Shown piece after piece: positions 1 to 7,669 of a DNA stretch of 32,338 nt. The notes under the pieces are model-generated. The model saw only the letters and a list, made by a program, of their open reading frames with translations, was not told the origin of the DNA and did no database searches. A program made the translations under genes and the position numbers. This DNA comes from Paracoccaceae bacterium (lineage in GTDB: Bacteria > Pseudomonadota > Alphaproteobacteria > Rhodobacterales > Rhodobacteraceae): the NCBI GenBank assembly GCA_024227755.1, contig JAAEUB010000153.1, positions 1-32,338 of the forward strand, given 5' to 3'. Position 1 is the stretch's first letter. The number at the start of each line of letters is the position of its first letter.

Positions 1-43
1 ATAACAAAAAGGGTTAGAGCATTCGAAGCAATGTTGCGCCACA

Positions 44-1306
44 TCAATCCTTGACCTCACCCATGATCAAACAGGCATTGGTGCCGCCAAACCCGAACGA
101 GTTTGACATTGCCACTCGGATTTCACGTTCATGTTTTTTGTTTGCAGCCAGGTTCAGCACCGGCGTCACCGCAGGATTGTCCAGATTGATCGTTGGCGGG
201 GCAACATTGTCGCGGATCGCCAGAATTGAGAAAACCGCCTCAACCGCGCCGGCAGCCCCCAGAAGGTGACCGATCGAGCTTTTGGTCGAGGACATCGTCG
301 CCTTGCTGGCAGCGTCCCCCAGCAAGCGCTCAACAGTGGCCAGCTCAATCGTGTCTGCCATGGTCGATGTGCCGTGGGCATTGACGTAATCCACCTGATC
401 GGGGCGCATCCCGGCACGCTTCAAGGCCGCCACCATGGCCCGAAAGCCACCGTCACCATCAGCCGAAGGCGCTGTGATGTGATAAGCGTCACCGGACATC
501 CCGTATCCCAGTATTTCCGCATAAATCTTAGCCCCGCGCGCACGGGCATGTTCCAGTTCCTCAAGCACCACGATCCCGGCACCCTCGCCCATGACAAAAC
601 CGTCGCGGTCTTCGTCATAAGGGCGGCTGGCACTTTGCGGGTCATCCGCATGTTTGGTGGACAGGGCCTTGGCAGAATTGAACCCGGCAATGCCGATTTT
701 GCAAATTGCCGCTTCTGCCCCGCCTGCGACCATCACATCTGCGTCGTCCAGCATGATCATCCTGGCAGCGTCGCCAATTGCATGCGCCCCGGTGGCGCAG
801 GCCGTGGTCACCGCGTGGTTCGGTCCTTTAAATCCATAGCGAATGGAAACCTGTCCCGAGATCAGATTGACCAAAGCACCGGGAATAAAAAACGGCGACA
901 GACGGCGTGGCCCGCGTTCCTTGACCAAAAGCGTCGCATTAGTGATCGAATTCAGCCCGCCAATACCCGAGCCTATCATCACCCCGGTGCGACATTTACT
1001 TTCCTCATCCTCGGGTTTCCAGCCCGCGTCTTCAACCGCTTCTTGCGCCGCCGCCACACCGAAAAGGATGAAATCATCCACTTTGCGTCGGTCCTTGGCT
1101 GCCATGAAGTCATCTGGATTAAAGCTGCCGTCAGATCCGTCACCAAGGGGCACTTCGCAGGCATAATTGGTGGCAAGGCCTTCGGTGTCAAAACGTGTAA
1201 TAGTTCCTGCCCCGGACTGACCGTCCAGAATCCGGCGCCAGGTTTCCTCAAACCCCGAGGCCAAAGGCGACACCATTCCCATTCCCGTGACGACCACTCG
1301 ACGCAT
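44..1306 (-). CDS. fabF: Beta-ketoacyl-ACP synthase II (FabF)
   Basis: Condenses malonyl-ACP with acyl-ACP in fatty acid elongation in the cytosol. The product is 420 residues, the usual KAS II length. It begins MRRVVVTGMG, carries the active-site cysteine in TTACATGAHAI, and has the two catalytic histidines in NAHGTSTMADTIE and SSIGHLLGAAGAVEA, ending in the glycine-rich SFGFGGTNACL motif. An in-frame extension to 1369 exists, but the ATG at 1306 starts the conserved sequence and has an AGAGGG-type ribosome site just upstream, so it is preferred. It is the last visible gene of a minus-strand fab block. In related genomes mltG often follows fabF, which would lie beyond the window edge. A separate gene (1509-2156) lies between it and acpP, which is unusual. 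Confidence 0.97.
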   Translation of the reverse strand: MRRVVVTGMGMVSPLASGFEETWRRILDGQSGAGTITRFDTEGLATNYACEVPLGDGSDGSFNPDDFMAAKDRRKVDDFILFGVAAAQEAVEDAGWKPEDEESKCRTGVMIGSGIGGLNSITNATLLVKERGPRRLSPFFIPGALVNLISGQVSIRYGFKGPNHAVTTACATGAHAIGDAARMIMLDDADVMVAGGAEAAICKIGIAGFNSAKALSTKHADDPQSASRPYDEDRDGFVMGEGAGIVVLEELEHARARGAKIYAEILGYGMSGDAYHITAPSADGDGGFRAMVAALKRAGMRPDQVDYVNAHGTSTMADTIELATVERLLGDAASKATMSSTKSSIGHLLGAAGAVEAVFSILAIRDNVAPPTINLDNPAVTPVLNLAANKKHEREIRVAMSNSFGFGGTNACLIMGEVKD

Positions 1307-1508
1307 GTTACTGCCCTCTTTCCAGATTTTTTGCCCAGATTTTCCTAGGTCCTTAGATACCGTGGCCAAGGTCCGGGGGGCAAGTCAAAAGGCGCAACCA
1401 AAAGCGTTTCGCCCTGCATCGGGAAAAAGAAACCAGACGAGGCGCCCGGCATAAGCCGGTTTTATGAGCGTTTAGCATCCGCTTTCACGCAAAAATGGAT
1501 GTGAAGAC

Positions 1509-2156
1509 CTATGAGGCGATTGTCTTTGCTTCAGACGGGTGTTCAGCGGCCAGAGCCGCAGCTGCACGGGCAAGATCATAATCCACCTGAAGCATCATCC
1601 AAAACCCGGGTTCAGTGCTGAAGAACTGCGCCAGACGCAAAGACATCTCGCTATCCACCGCCATGTCTCCGGCAATCAATTGCTCAATACGCGCGCATGG
1701 CACGCCGATCTCAGTGGCGAGGGAATGACACGACAATTCCTGTGGCCCCATAAATTCCGCGGCCAGAACATGGCCCGGATGGGCCGGTGTGGCCGTCGTG
1801 ACCACCACATCAGGCACTTCAACCGGCAATTCGGTCTCAAGCCCCTGATCCTTCCAGGCGTTCAGCCCGCCGGTCATATGCGAAATTCCGGTGTGACCTG
1901 CCTTGATCAGCATTTTGGCTGCGGCTTCAGAGCGTTTGCCAATGGCGCAATGCAAAACAACTTTGCGACCGGGCAGAACCGGGAAAAACTCGGGGTCCAG
2001 TGAAGACAGCGGCAGCAACATTGCTCCGGCAATATATTCCGCCTCGTATTCACTGGTCTCGCGTACATCAACCAGCAAAACCTCGCCATTTTCCAGCCAA
2101 GCCTGGACCTGCGCCGGGGAAACGTCTTCTATCAATACTGCTGTGTCACGGGGCAT
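1509..2156 (-). CDS. Rhodanese domain fused to HigA-like HTH domain
   Basis: The 215-residue protein has two domains. Residues about 8-112 are a single rhodanese domain with a complete active-site loop, C70-A-I-G-K-R-S76, fitting CxxGxRS, preceded by the DVRE motif at residues 30-33. Residues about 125-200 read as a HigA/VapI-type helix-turn-helix: HPGHVLAAEF, then LATEIGVPCARIEQLIAG, then SLRLAQFFSTEPGFWMMLQVDYDL. Rhodaneses transfer sulfur via a cysteine persulfide. HigA proteins are DNA-binding antitoxins and autorepressors. No HigB-like toxin ORF is visible next to it. The inference is a DNA-binding regulator whose rhodanese domain senses or carries sulfur. It sits between acpP and fabF with its own spacing from both, and the bidirectional terminator at 2271-2309 lies upstream. 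The start ATG at 2156 has an AAAGG ribosome site. Domain calls are firm; function is open. Confidence 0.88.
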   Translation of the reverse strand: MPRDTAVLIEDVSPAQVQAWLENGEVLLVDVRETSEYEAEYIAGAMLLPLSSLDPEFFPVLPGRKVVLHCAIGKRSEAAAKMLIKAGHTGISHMTGGLNAWKDQGLETELPVEVPDVVVTTATPAHPGHVLAAEFMGPQELSCHSLATEIGVPCARIEQLIAGDMAVDSEMSLRLAQFFSTEPGFWMMLQVDYDLARAAAALAAEHPSEAKTIAS

Positions 2157-2178
2157 GATATTTGCCTTTCAGAATAGA

Positions 2179-2192
2179 TTTCACTGTTGAAA
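2179..2192. promoter_or_regulatory. Short inverted repeat upstream of rhodanese-HigA gene
   Basis: TTTCA-CTGT-TGAAA is a 5-bp inverted repeat with a 4-base spacer, centred about 30 bases upstream of the ATG at 2156. HigA-family proteins often bind small inverted repeats near their own start, so this could be an autoregulatory operator. The repeat is short enough to occur by chance. Confidence 0.25.
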
Positions 2193-2270
2193 CTATCTGA
2201 TACGCCCCGGAATGTCGGTCCTGAATTGCATCCACAACCGCGACAATCACCCAAAAACAGCGCCCTAAAC

Positions 2271-2309
2271 GAAAAACGGTGCCGCCCTTGCAGGTGGCAC
2301 CGTTTTTAT
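2271..2309. terminator. Bidirectional intrinsic terminator after acpP
   Basis: An 11-bp stem (2276-2286 with 2293-2303, one G-T pair) has the 6-base loop CTTGCA. It is flanked by an A-run on the left and a T-run (TTTTTATT) on the right, so it has a U-tract on either strand. It lies 34 bases beyond the acpP stop and before the rhodanese-HigA gene, so acpP transcription probably ends here and the next gene needs its own promoter. Confidence 0.85.
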
Positions 2310-2342
2310 TGCTTTACGGGGCATATGCCCCGATGAAACCTA

Positions 2343-2576
2343 TCAGGTGGCTTCTGTGATGAACTTCACCGCGTCGCCAAAGGTTTGGATAGTTTCGGCA
2401 GCGTCATCCGGGATTTCGATACCGAATTCTTCTTCAAAAGCCATAACCAGTTCAACCGTATCCAGGCTGTCTGCGCCCAGATCATCAATGAACGAGGCCG
2501 ATTCCGACACCTTGTCCTCTTCAACACCCAAATGCTCAACAACAATCTTCTTCACACGATCTGCGACGTCGCTCAT
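2343..2576 (-). CDS. acpP: Acyl carrier protein (AcpP)
   Basis: This is a 77-residue acidic carrier protein that holds growing acyl chains on 4'-phosphopantetheine. The attachment serine is S37 in the motif [15 protein letters not shown], and the helix II/III residues [10 protein letters not shown] are typical. The length equals the family norm. The start ATG at 2576 has GAGGAAA upstream. A 174-base gap separates it from fabG and contains a candidate promoter (2698-2725), while a strong terminator follows at 2271-2309. Together these suggest acpP is transcribed at least partly as its own highly expressed unit. Confidence 0.98.
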   Translation of the reverse strand: MSDVADRVKKIVVEHLGVEEDKVSESASFIDDLGADSLDTVELVMAFEEEFGIEIPDDAAETIQTFGDAVKFITEAT

Positions 2577-2697
2577 ATTATTTCCTCACAGTTTCAGCCA
2601 TATGGCCATTTTCTTTGGCCCATTGGGCCGCTCCAACCTCCGCACTTTTTCACGAAGGCCCTCAATACATCACGCATATGAGGGAAAATCTGCGCCG

Positions 2698-2725
2698 CCT
2701 ATAACATATCAGCGCAACAAGGCAA
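2698..2725 (-). promoter_or_regulatory. Candidate acpP promoter
   Basis: On the minus strand a TTGCCT box (2725-2720) is followed after 16 bases by TATAGG (2703-2698), a fair sigma-70-type match in the fabG-acpP gap. It would give a leader of roughly 110 bases before acpP. This rests on sequence match only. Confidence 0.4.
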
Positions 2726-2750
2726 ATGAATTTACACCGGGGAAACCCGC

Positions 2751-3488
2751 TTAAATCATCGCCATCCCACCATTTACATGCATCGTCGAGCCGGTGATAT
2801 AGCCCGCTTCCTTGCTGGCCAGATACAACACGGCGCTGGCGATCTCCTCAGGCGTGCCCATACGGGCCGCGGGGATTTGCGCGTTGATCTTACCTTTTTG
2901 GTCATCTGACAGGCCTTCGGTCATCGCCGTTGCGATAAATCCGGGGGCAACCGCGTTAACGGTTATGCCCCGGCTGGCGACCTCATAGGCAATGCTTTTC
3001 GACATCCCGACCATGCCCGCCTTAGAGGCAGCGTAATTCGCCTGCCCCGGATTGCCGGTGGTGCCGACGATCGAGCTGATATTGATAATCCGCCCCCAGC
3101 GTGACTTCATCATCGGGCGCATGACACCGCGACACAGGCGCATTGTCGAGGTCAGGTTGACCTCCAGTACCTGCGCCCAATCCTCATCTTTCATACGCAT
3201 GAATATCTGATCGCGGGTGATCCCGGCATTGTTGACCAAAATATCAATGCCCCCCATCGCCTCGATGGCCTGCTTGGGCAGGGCCTCGACCGACTCAACG
3301 TCACTCAGATTACATGGCAGAACATAGGCACGTTCCCCAAGATCAGCGGCCAGAGCTTTCAGCGGTTCAACCCGAGTGCCAGACAGCGCGACATTCGCTC
3401 CTGCCTCATACAAAGCTTTGGCGATGGCCCCGCCAATGCCCCCGGATGCCCCGGTGATCAGTGCGTTTTTTCCTGTCAGATCAAACAT
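2751..3488 (-). CDS. fabG: 3-oxoacyl-ACP reductase (FabG)
   Basis: NADPH-dependent reduction of 3-oxoacyl-ACP, an SDR-fold enzyme of 245 residues. Visible motifs are the Rossmann TGASGGIGGAIA near the N-terminus, NNAGITRDQIFMRM, the catalytic Ser in INISSIVGTTGNPGQ, and YAASKAGM with catalytic Tyr and Lys. The C-terminus has YITGSTMHVNGGMAMI. An in-frame extension to 3632 reads into the fabD tail and is low-complexity Gly/Arg. The ATG at 3488 starts MFDLTGKNALITG and has a GGAAAGGAA ribosome site, so it is the start. It lies 50 bases downstream of fabD and is probably co-transcribed with it. Confidence 0.97.
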   Translation of the reverse strand: MFDLTGKNALITGASGGIGGAIAKALYEAGANVALSGTRVEPLKALAADLGERAYVLPCNLSDVESVEALPKQAIEAMGGIDILVNNAGITRDQIFMRMKDEDWAQVLEVNLTSTMRLCRGVMRPMMKSRWGRIINISSIVGTTGNPGQANYAASKAGMVGMSKSIAYEVASRGITVNAVAPGFIATAMTEGLSDDQKGKINAQIPAARMGTPEEIASAVLYLASKEAGYITGSTMHVNGGMAMI

Positions 3489-3538
3489 CTGTATTCCTTT
3501 CCTAACCTGTCTCGGAGGGTGAATTTTTCCGAAATATC

Positions 3539-4477
3539 TTACCCGTCCACCTCCACCGCGGCCGCCACATCCTCGGGCGTACCAACCGCTCGCGTGGCCA
3601 CATCTTTGTCGATACGACGGATCATGCCACAAAGGGCTTTGCCAGCCCCAATCTCCCAGATTTCACTGACGCCCTGCCCGGCCATCCAAGCCACGCTTTC
3701 ACGCCAACGCACTGACCCAGTGATCTGCTCCACCAAAAGTGCGCGGATCACGTCCGGATCAGTGACGGCCTCGGCGCGCACATTTGCCACTACGGGCACA
3801 ACCGGGGCCTCAATTTCCACCGCGGCCAGGGCTTCGGCCATCACCTCGGCGGCGGGCTGCATCAAAGCACAGTGGAAAGGTGCTGACACAGGTAATAAAA
3901 CCGCCCGGCGCGCGCCCTTTTCCTTGGCTATGACCAAAGCCCGTTCGACCGCCGCCTTATGACCGGAAATTACCACCTGCCCGGGATCATTGTCATTTGC
4001 CGCCTGACAGGTCTCGTCCCCGGCCGCTTCAGCCGCCACTTCTGACGCGGCAGCGAAATCCAACCCCAGCAAGGCTGCCATTGCGCCCCTACCCACCGGC
4101 ACCGCCGCTTGCATGGCAACACCACGTTTGCGCAGCAGGCGCGCGGTATCGGCCACGCTGATTGCGCCGACCGCTGCCAATGCTGAATACTCGCCAAGTG
4201 AATGGCCGGCCACGTATTTTGCATCTATCGCCTTGATTCCTTCGGCTTCTAACGCACGCATCGCTGCCAGCGAGGTAGCCATAAGCGCTGGCTGCGCGTT
4301 CTGGGTCAGGGTTAACTCGTCCTGCTCACCCTCCCATATCAGCGCCGACAGCTTTTCGCCCAACGCCTCATCAACTTCATCGAAAATGGCCCTGGCGGCC
4401 GGATATGCCTCGGCCAGGGCTTTGCCCATTCCGATCGCCTGCGCCCCTTGTCCGGGAAATACCAATGCACGGCTCAT
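3539..4477 (-). CDS. fabD: Malonyl-CoA:ACP transacylase (FabD)
   Basis: Transfers malonyl from CoA to ACP to feed chain elongation. The 312-residue protein starts SRALVFPGQGAQAIGMG. It has the nucleophile S93 in AGHSLGEYSALAA, the malonate-binding R118 in LRKRG, the catalytic H202 in SAPFHCALM, and the Q167-containing GQVVISG segment. The length is typical. The ATG at 4477 has AAGGAG upstream. It is the first gene of the minus-strand fab block (fabD, fabG, acpP, rhodanese-HigA, fabF). No fabH or plsX is visible nearby, in line with many Rhodobacteraceae where those genes lie elsewhere. Confidence 0.97.
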   Translation of the reverse strand: MSRALVFPGQGAQAIGMGKALAEAYPAARAIFDEVDEALGEKLSALIWEGEQDELTLTQNAQPALMATSLAAMRALEAEGIKAIDAKYVAGHSLGEYSALAAVGAISVADTARLLRKRGVAMQAAVPVGRGAMAALLGLDFAAASEVAAEAAGDETCQAANDNDPGQVVISGHKAAVERALVIAKEKGARRAVLLPVSAPFHCALMQPAAEVMAEALAAVEIEAPVVPVVANVRAEAVTDPDVIRALLVEQITGSVRWRESVAWMAGQGVSEIWEIGAGKALCGMIRRIDKDVATRAVGTPEDVAAAVEVDG

Positions 4478-4582
4478 GTCTGCTCCTTGGATCTGTTCAG
4501 ATCAGGAGATACCTGCCAAATAAGGCAGGCGCAATTACCAGCTTGGAAAATCGTGCCTGAGAAACGCTTGAAATGTCTGCCG

Positions 4583-5257
4583 TCAGGCCGCCAGCCCTGT
4601 AGAAACATAAGTGCGCGGGCCAAGGATCAGGGGTGTCCGGTTGTTTGATTTTTTTGTCGCCATCGGATCATACGGGCCCGCCTTGGCGCCAAGATCTTTT
4701 GCCAGGCGTACGCGATAGGGGTCAAGTTTGGCTTTTGGGCCTCGCGCGGCGACCAGGGCGAAATCACTATCGGCCAGTTGCAGCAGCAACCAGGCCATAT
4801 CAGGGTCGTGATCGGCATCCCACAGGCTTACCACATCCACGTCTTCAAAAGCGTGTACACATTCAAGGGAAAACGAGCCTGAAAGATTGCGAAACCCTGA
4901 ACGCAATTCCCGGCCTTCCAGATCAACCTGCACTTCGCGTCGGATAACCTGCCGCGCACGGTGCAGGAAAAGTGTGCCAAGGGCTACATACAGCGTCGTC
5001 AATGCCAGCTTCATCTCGATGATTTCCGCGCCAGCCATCGCCTCGGGTGCCAGCCATAACGCCATGGCAGCGATCATAAGTCCGACGCCAAGAATTTTTC
5101 TGAGCATTGCGATGACACCCACCGGTGGCTCCTGATCAAATGTGCTGATCAGAACATAACCCCACAAAGTCGGGTTCACCTCATAGCATGGTTTTTCTGG
5201 CGCGTTTGCTAAATGTCCTGCCCCAATGTCCACGCCAATCCCTGTATGGTAAGCCAT
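4583..5257 (-). CDS. Unassigned two-TM membrane protein
   Basis: This 224-residue product was not recognised. It has a polar N-terminus of about 48 residues, two hydrophobic segments (about 52-71 and 82-99), and then a soluble C-terminal part of about 120 residues (VQVDLEGRELRSGFRN... to DPYRVRLAKDLG). That part reads like a compact beta-rich domain, possibly PH-like, facing the cytosol. The GTG/ATG choices matter little here: the ATG at 5257 has a strong CGGAGG site 5 bases upstream, whereas the internal ATG at 5107 would remove the N-terminal 50 residues and has a poor site. It lies on the same strand as fabD, about 105 bases upstream, and could be read in the same direction. Confidence 0.7.
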   Translation of the reverse strand: MAYHTGIGVDIGAGHLANAPEKPCYEVNPTLWGYVLISTFDQEPPVGVIAMLRKILGVGLMIAAMALWLAPEAMAGAEIIEMKLALTTLYVALGTLFLHRARQVIRREVQVDLEGRELRSGFRNLSGSFSLECVHAFEDVDVVSLWDADHDPDMAWLLLQLADSDFALVAARGPKAKLDPYRVRLAKDLGAKAGPYDPMATKKSNNRTPLILGPRTYVSTGLAA

Positions 5258-5484
5258 CTTCGCCTCCGACTAATAATCCTCGTCACCGGCAATTCTGGTT
5301 AGTAAAGATGGCGGCAATTGGGCAGACGCGGTGTTTTATCGTGACGGGCGAATGGGTAATGCGTTCCCGCATTTTATCTGAAATACCGATTGGATGAGGG
5401 AGCGCCCACATCAATGAGAGAGAGTGGGCTTCTTCCATTTCCCCTGCAGCAGGTAAAACGCGGGAAGGCTTTAGACAACCGCGC

Positions 5485-5512
5485 TTGCATCCAAACCGGT
5501 GAAGTGTATAAC
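5485..5512 (+). promoter_or_regulatory. Candidate promoter of rpsF-rpsR-rplI
   Basis: TTGCAT (5485-5490) and TATAAC (5507-5512) are separated by 16 bases and lie just upstream of the structured leader. Both hexamers are good sigma-70 matches, and the position is right for the ribosomal protein operon. Confidence 0.55.
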
Positions 5513-5552
5513 GCGCTATCCTTCCGCATCATAGCAATGCGTCGCCCCTCGT

Positions 5553-5583
5553 GGCCGGGTCGTGGAAGGTTTGACCCCCGGCC
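5553..5583 (+). ncRNA. Possible S6:S18-binding leader hairpin of rpsF
   Basis: The left arm GGCCGGGTC (5553-5561) pairs with GACCCCCGGCC (5573-5583), leaving an unpaired CC on the 3' side next to CGG and an 11-base loop. Leaders of rpsF operons in many bacteria carry a stem with a bulge containing CCG that binds the S6:S18 complex for feedback control, and this hairpin fits that description. It ends 34 bases upstream of the rpsF ATG. The assignment is by resemblance only; no covariance model was run. Confidence 0.5.
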
Positions 5584-5617
5584 TTTGAAGCGCGCCGAAA
5601 ACAGAATAGGAGAGCAC

Positions 5618-5971
5618 ATGCCGCTTTATGAGCATGTCATGATCTCGCGCCAGGATCTTTCCGGTGCGCAGGCCGAAAGCCTCATCGAACATTTTGGAAC
5701 CATTCTTGCTGACAATGGCGGCAAGGTTGAGATGAGCGAATATTGGGGCATCAAAACGATGGCCTACAAAATCAACAAGAACCGCAAAGGCCATTATGCC
5801 TTTTTGCGCACTGATGCACCGGCACCGGCCATTCAGGAAATGGAACGTCTGATGCGCCTGCACGACGACGTGATGCGGGTTCTGACGATCAAGGTTGACA
5901 AACATGCCGAAGGTCCTTCGGTTCAAATGCAAAAACGCGAAGAGCGCGGCGACCGCCGTCCTCGGCGTTAA
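5618..5971 (+). CDS. rpsF: 30S ribosomal protein S6
   Basis: This 117-residue S6 binds S18 on the platform of the small subunit. It starts MPLYEHVMISRQDLS and contains the conserved YWGIKTMAYKINKNRKGHYAFL block and the LMRLHDDVMRVLTIKV segment. The C-terminus is basic (KREERGDRRPRR). The ATG at 5618 has an ATAGGAGAG ribosome site. It is the first gene of rpsF-rpsR-rplI, with rpsR 16 bases downstream. Confidence 0.98.
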   Translation: MPLYEHVMISRQDLSGAQAESLIEHFGTILADNGGKVEMSEYWGIKTMAYKINKNRKGHYAFLRTDAPAPAIQEMERLMRLHDDVMRVLTIKVDKHAEGPSVQMQKREERGDRRPRR

Positions 5972-5987
5972 GGAAGGGATCTAAACC

Positions 5988-6215
5988 ATGGCTAGCAAAC
6001 CATTTTTCCGCCGCCGCAAGGTCTGCCCCTTCTCAAGCGACAATGCGCCAAAGATCGACTACAAGGACACGCGTCTTTTGCAACGCTACATTTCCGAGCG
6101 TGGCAAGATCGTGCCTTCGCGTATCACCGCAGTTTCCGCCAAGAAGCAACGAGAGCTTGCCCGCGCCATCAAACGCGCGCGCTTCCTCGCCCTGCTTCCC
6201 TATGCTGTGAAGTAA
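5988..6215 (+). CDS. rpsR: 30S ribosomal protein S18
   Basis: This 75-residue basic protein pairs with S6 on the 30S subunit. It has the characteristic [13 protein letters not shown] start, [48 protein letters not shown] in the body, and family length. It sits between rpsF and rplI with gaps of 16 and 10 bases, so the three are one operon. The AAGGGATCTAAACC sequence before the ATG is an adequate ribosome site. Confidence 0.98.
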   Translation: MASKPFFRRRKVCPFSSDNAPKIDYKDTRLLQRYISERGKIVPSRITAVSAKKQRELARAIKRARFLALLPYAVK

Positions 6216-6225
6216 GGAGAGCATC

Positions 6226-6867
6226 ATGCAAGTAATCCTTCTCGAACGTGTGGCAAAGCTTGGGCAGATGGGCGACGTTGTCGACGTCAAATCCGGTTTC
6301 GCCCGCAACTTCCTTTTGCCGCAGGGCAAGGCGCTGACAGCCTCGGCTGCCAACGTGACCAACTTTGAAAACCAGAAAGCTCAGCTTGAAGCGCGCAATC
6401 TGGAAACCAAGACAGAAGCCGATGCTCTGGGCGAAAAACTTGCCGGACAGCAGTTCGTGGTGATTCGCTCTGCCTCAGATGCCGGTTCGCTCTATGGCTC
6501 GGTCACCCCGCGCGACGCAGCCGATGCTGCGACCGCTGATGGCTTCAGTGTCGACAAAAAGCAAGTCGCCCTGACTTCGCCGATCAAAGAGCTGGGTCTG
6601 CACATGGTCATGGTGATCCTGCACCCAGAAGTCGAAGTTTCGATCGAACTTAACGTGGCACGCTCTGAGGAAGAAGCTGAGCTTCAGGCCTCAGGCAAAT
6701 CCATTCAGGAGCTGGAAGCCGAAGCCGAAGCCGAAGCCGAGTTCGAAATTGCCGAGCTTTTCGACGATATCGGTGCCGCTGCGGCAGAAGACGACGACCT
6801 TGTCGAAGTCCCCGAAGGCGGAGACGCCGAAGAAGCCCCTTCCGCTGAGGGTTCAGACGACGACTAA
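6226..6867 (+). CDS. rplI: 50S ribosomal protein L9 with acidic C-terminal tail
   Basis: L9 binds 23S rRNA near the L1 stalk and restrains ribosome movement. Residues 1-50 hold the conserved N-domain ([34 protein letters not shown]). The C-terminal domain ends near residue 148. A further tail of about 65 residues is strongly acidic, built from Glu-Ala repeats near residue 165 and Asp/Glu runs ending in GSDDD. The total of 213 residues compares with about 150 in E. coli. Such tails occur in L9 of related alphaproteobacteria. The repeated GCCGAA codons at 6718-6740 form a small tandem repeat that could vary in length. Confidence 0.96.
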   Translation: MQVILLERVAKLGQMGDVVDVKSGFARNFLLPQGKALTASAANVTNFENQKAQLEARNLETKTEADALGEKLAGQQFVVIRSASDAGSLYGSVTPRDAADAATADGFSVDKKQVALTSPIKELGLHMVMVILHPEVEVSIELNVARSEEEAELQASGKSIQELEAEAEAEAEFEIAELFDDIGAAAAEDDDLVEVPEGGDAEEAPSAEGSDDD

Positions 6868-6889
6868 TCCATTCGTCACGCACATTTTG

Positions 6890-6925
6890 AAGGCCGCAGT
6901 CTAATCCCTGCGGCCTTTTGCTTTT
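6890..6925 (+). terminator. Intrinsic terminator of rpsF-rpsR-rplI
   Basis: A 10-bp perfect stem (AAGGCCGCAG at 6890-6899 with CTGCGGCCTT at 6908-6917) has an 8-base loop and is followed by TTGCTTTTC, 22 bases after the rplI stop. Confidence 0.88.
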
Positions 6926-6960
6926 CTTAAGCCACGTCCTTTTAATCTGAACCGGAACAA

Positions 6961-7001
6961 GGTGTTTCGAAACACCGAGAAAGCGGTTTCGAAACCGCTT
7001 T
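6961..7001. repeat. Tandem double palindrome sharing a GTTTCGAAAC core
   Basis: Two perfect palindromes stand side by side: a 16-mer at 6961-6976 and a 22-mer at 6980-7001, each centred on GTTTCGAAAC. They sit in the rplI to transglycosylase gap, and the flank 7021-7055 (GCGATTCAGG...AGCGCTCTAAA) resembles the ends of intergenic mosaic elements common in alphaproteobacteria. The operon terminator is already present at 6890, so this is probably a dispersed palindromic repeat or a protein-binding site. The copy number in the genome cannot be seen from here. Confidence 0.6.
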
Positions 7002-7146
7002 TCCCGGTTCCCATCTTCTGATGCGATTCAGGTTTTCACGACAGCGCTCTAAAGTGGCAAGGAACCGCCTCCATTCGCCGGGCTGGGCTGCTCCTCTATT
7101 CTTGTGAGCCGCTTGCACTTAAACAGGCGCACGAAAGAGAGGTAGC

Positions 7147-7641
7147 ATGCCAACAATGACCCGCCGCGCATTACTGACCCTGCTGCTGGCCTCTGGTGTC
7201 ACCGCCTGTAGCCGCAGCCGTGAAGGCCCACGCGAGGTGCAGGTTGCATCTAATGACGCGCCGCGAACTCCTCTTTATCCAAACGAGACCCCTGAACTGC
7301 GAGCATTGATCGAGAAATACGCGGGTATTTACGAAGTTCCGGTCGAATTGGTGCACCGGGTGGTGATCCGTGAAAGCACCCATCGGCCATGGGCGCGCAA
7401 CGGGCCTTATTATGGCCTGATGCAGATCCTGCCTGCCACCGCTCGCACGATGGGGCATTCAGGACCGGCTTCCGAGCTTTTGGATGCCGAAACCAATCTT
7501 AAATACGCGGTCAAATACCTGCGCGGCGCATGGATCGTCTCAGGCGGCGATATGGACGCGGCCGTGATGTGGTATGCGCGCGGGTATTATTACGAGGCCA
7601 AACGCCTTGGCCTGCTGTATGAAACCGGGCTGCGGTCATAG
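7147..7641 (+). CDS. Lipoprotein lytic transglycosylase (SLT domain)
   Basis: A 164-residue exported protein predicted to cleave peptidoglycan glycan strands. The N-terminus RRALLTLLLASGVTAC is a signal peptide ending in a lipobox-like VTAC, placing the lipidated Cys at residue 21. Residues about 52-160 are an SLT/goose-lysozyme-like domain: catalytic Glu76 in VVIRESTHRP, GLMQILPATARTMG, NLKYAVKYLRG and AVMWYARGYY. The size fits a minimal SLT lipoprotein. The ATG at 7147 has GAGAGG upstream; an ATG at 7156 is an alternative. It appears to be monocistronic and is convergent with the 7670-8143 gene. Confidence 0.9.
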   Translation: MPTMTRRALLTLLLASGVTACSRSREGPREVQVASNDAPRTPLYPNETPELRALIEKYAGIYEVPVELVHRVVIRESTHRPWARNGPYYGLMQILPATARTMGHSGPASELLDAETNLKYAVKYLRGAWIVSGGDMDAAVMWYARGYYYEAKRLGLLYETGLRS

Positions 7642-7669
7642 GCCAGGATGAGCCCAGCCTATGTTTGGA

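Larger units (their letters stand above)
5258..5617 (+). other. Intergenic region with the rpsF promoter and leader
   Basis: A 360-base divergent gap lies between the membrane protein gene (minus) and rpsF (plus). It holds a sigma-70-like promoter at 5485-5512 and a bulged hairpin at 5553-5583. An in-frame upstream extension of rpsF from 5390 exists, but its peptide is unlike S6 and is judged non-coding. Confidence 0.6.

Noticed and set aside
266-1348. A 360-codon plus-strand frame opposite fabF
   Set aside because: It is the complement of a conserved gene, its translation is rich in His and Arg, and it matches no family.
1307-1508. HigB-like toxin gene beside the HigA-like fusion
   Set aside because: Neither side of the fusion gene has a small ORF resembling HigB/RelE; both gaps are non-coding.
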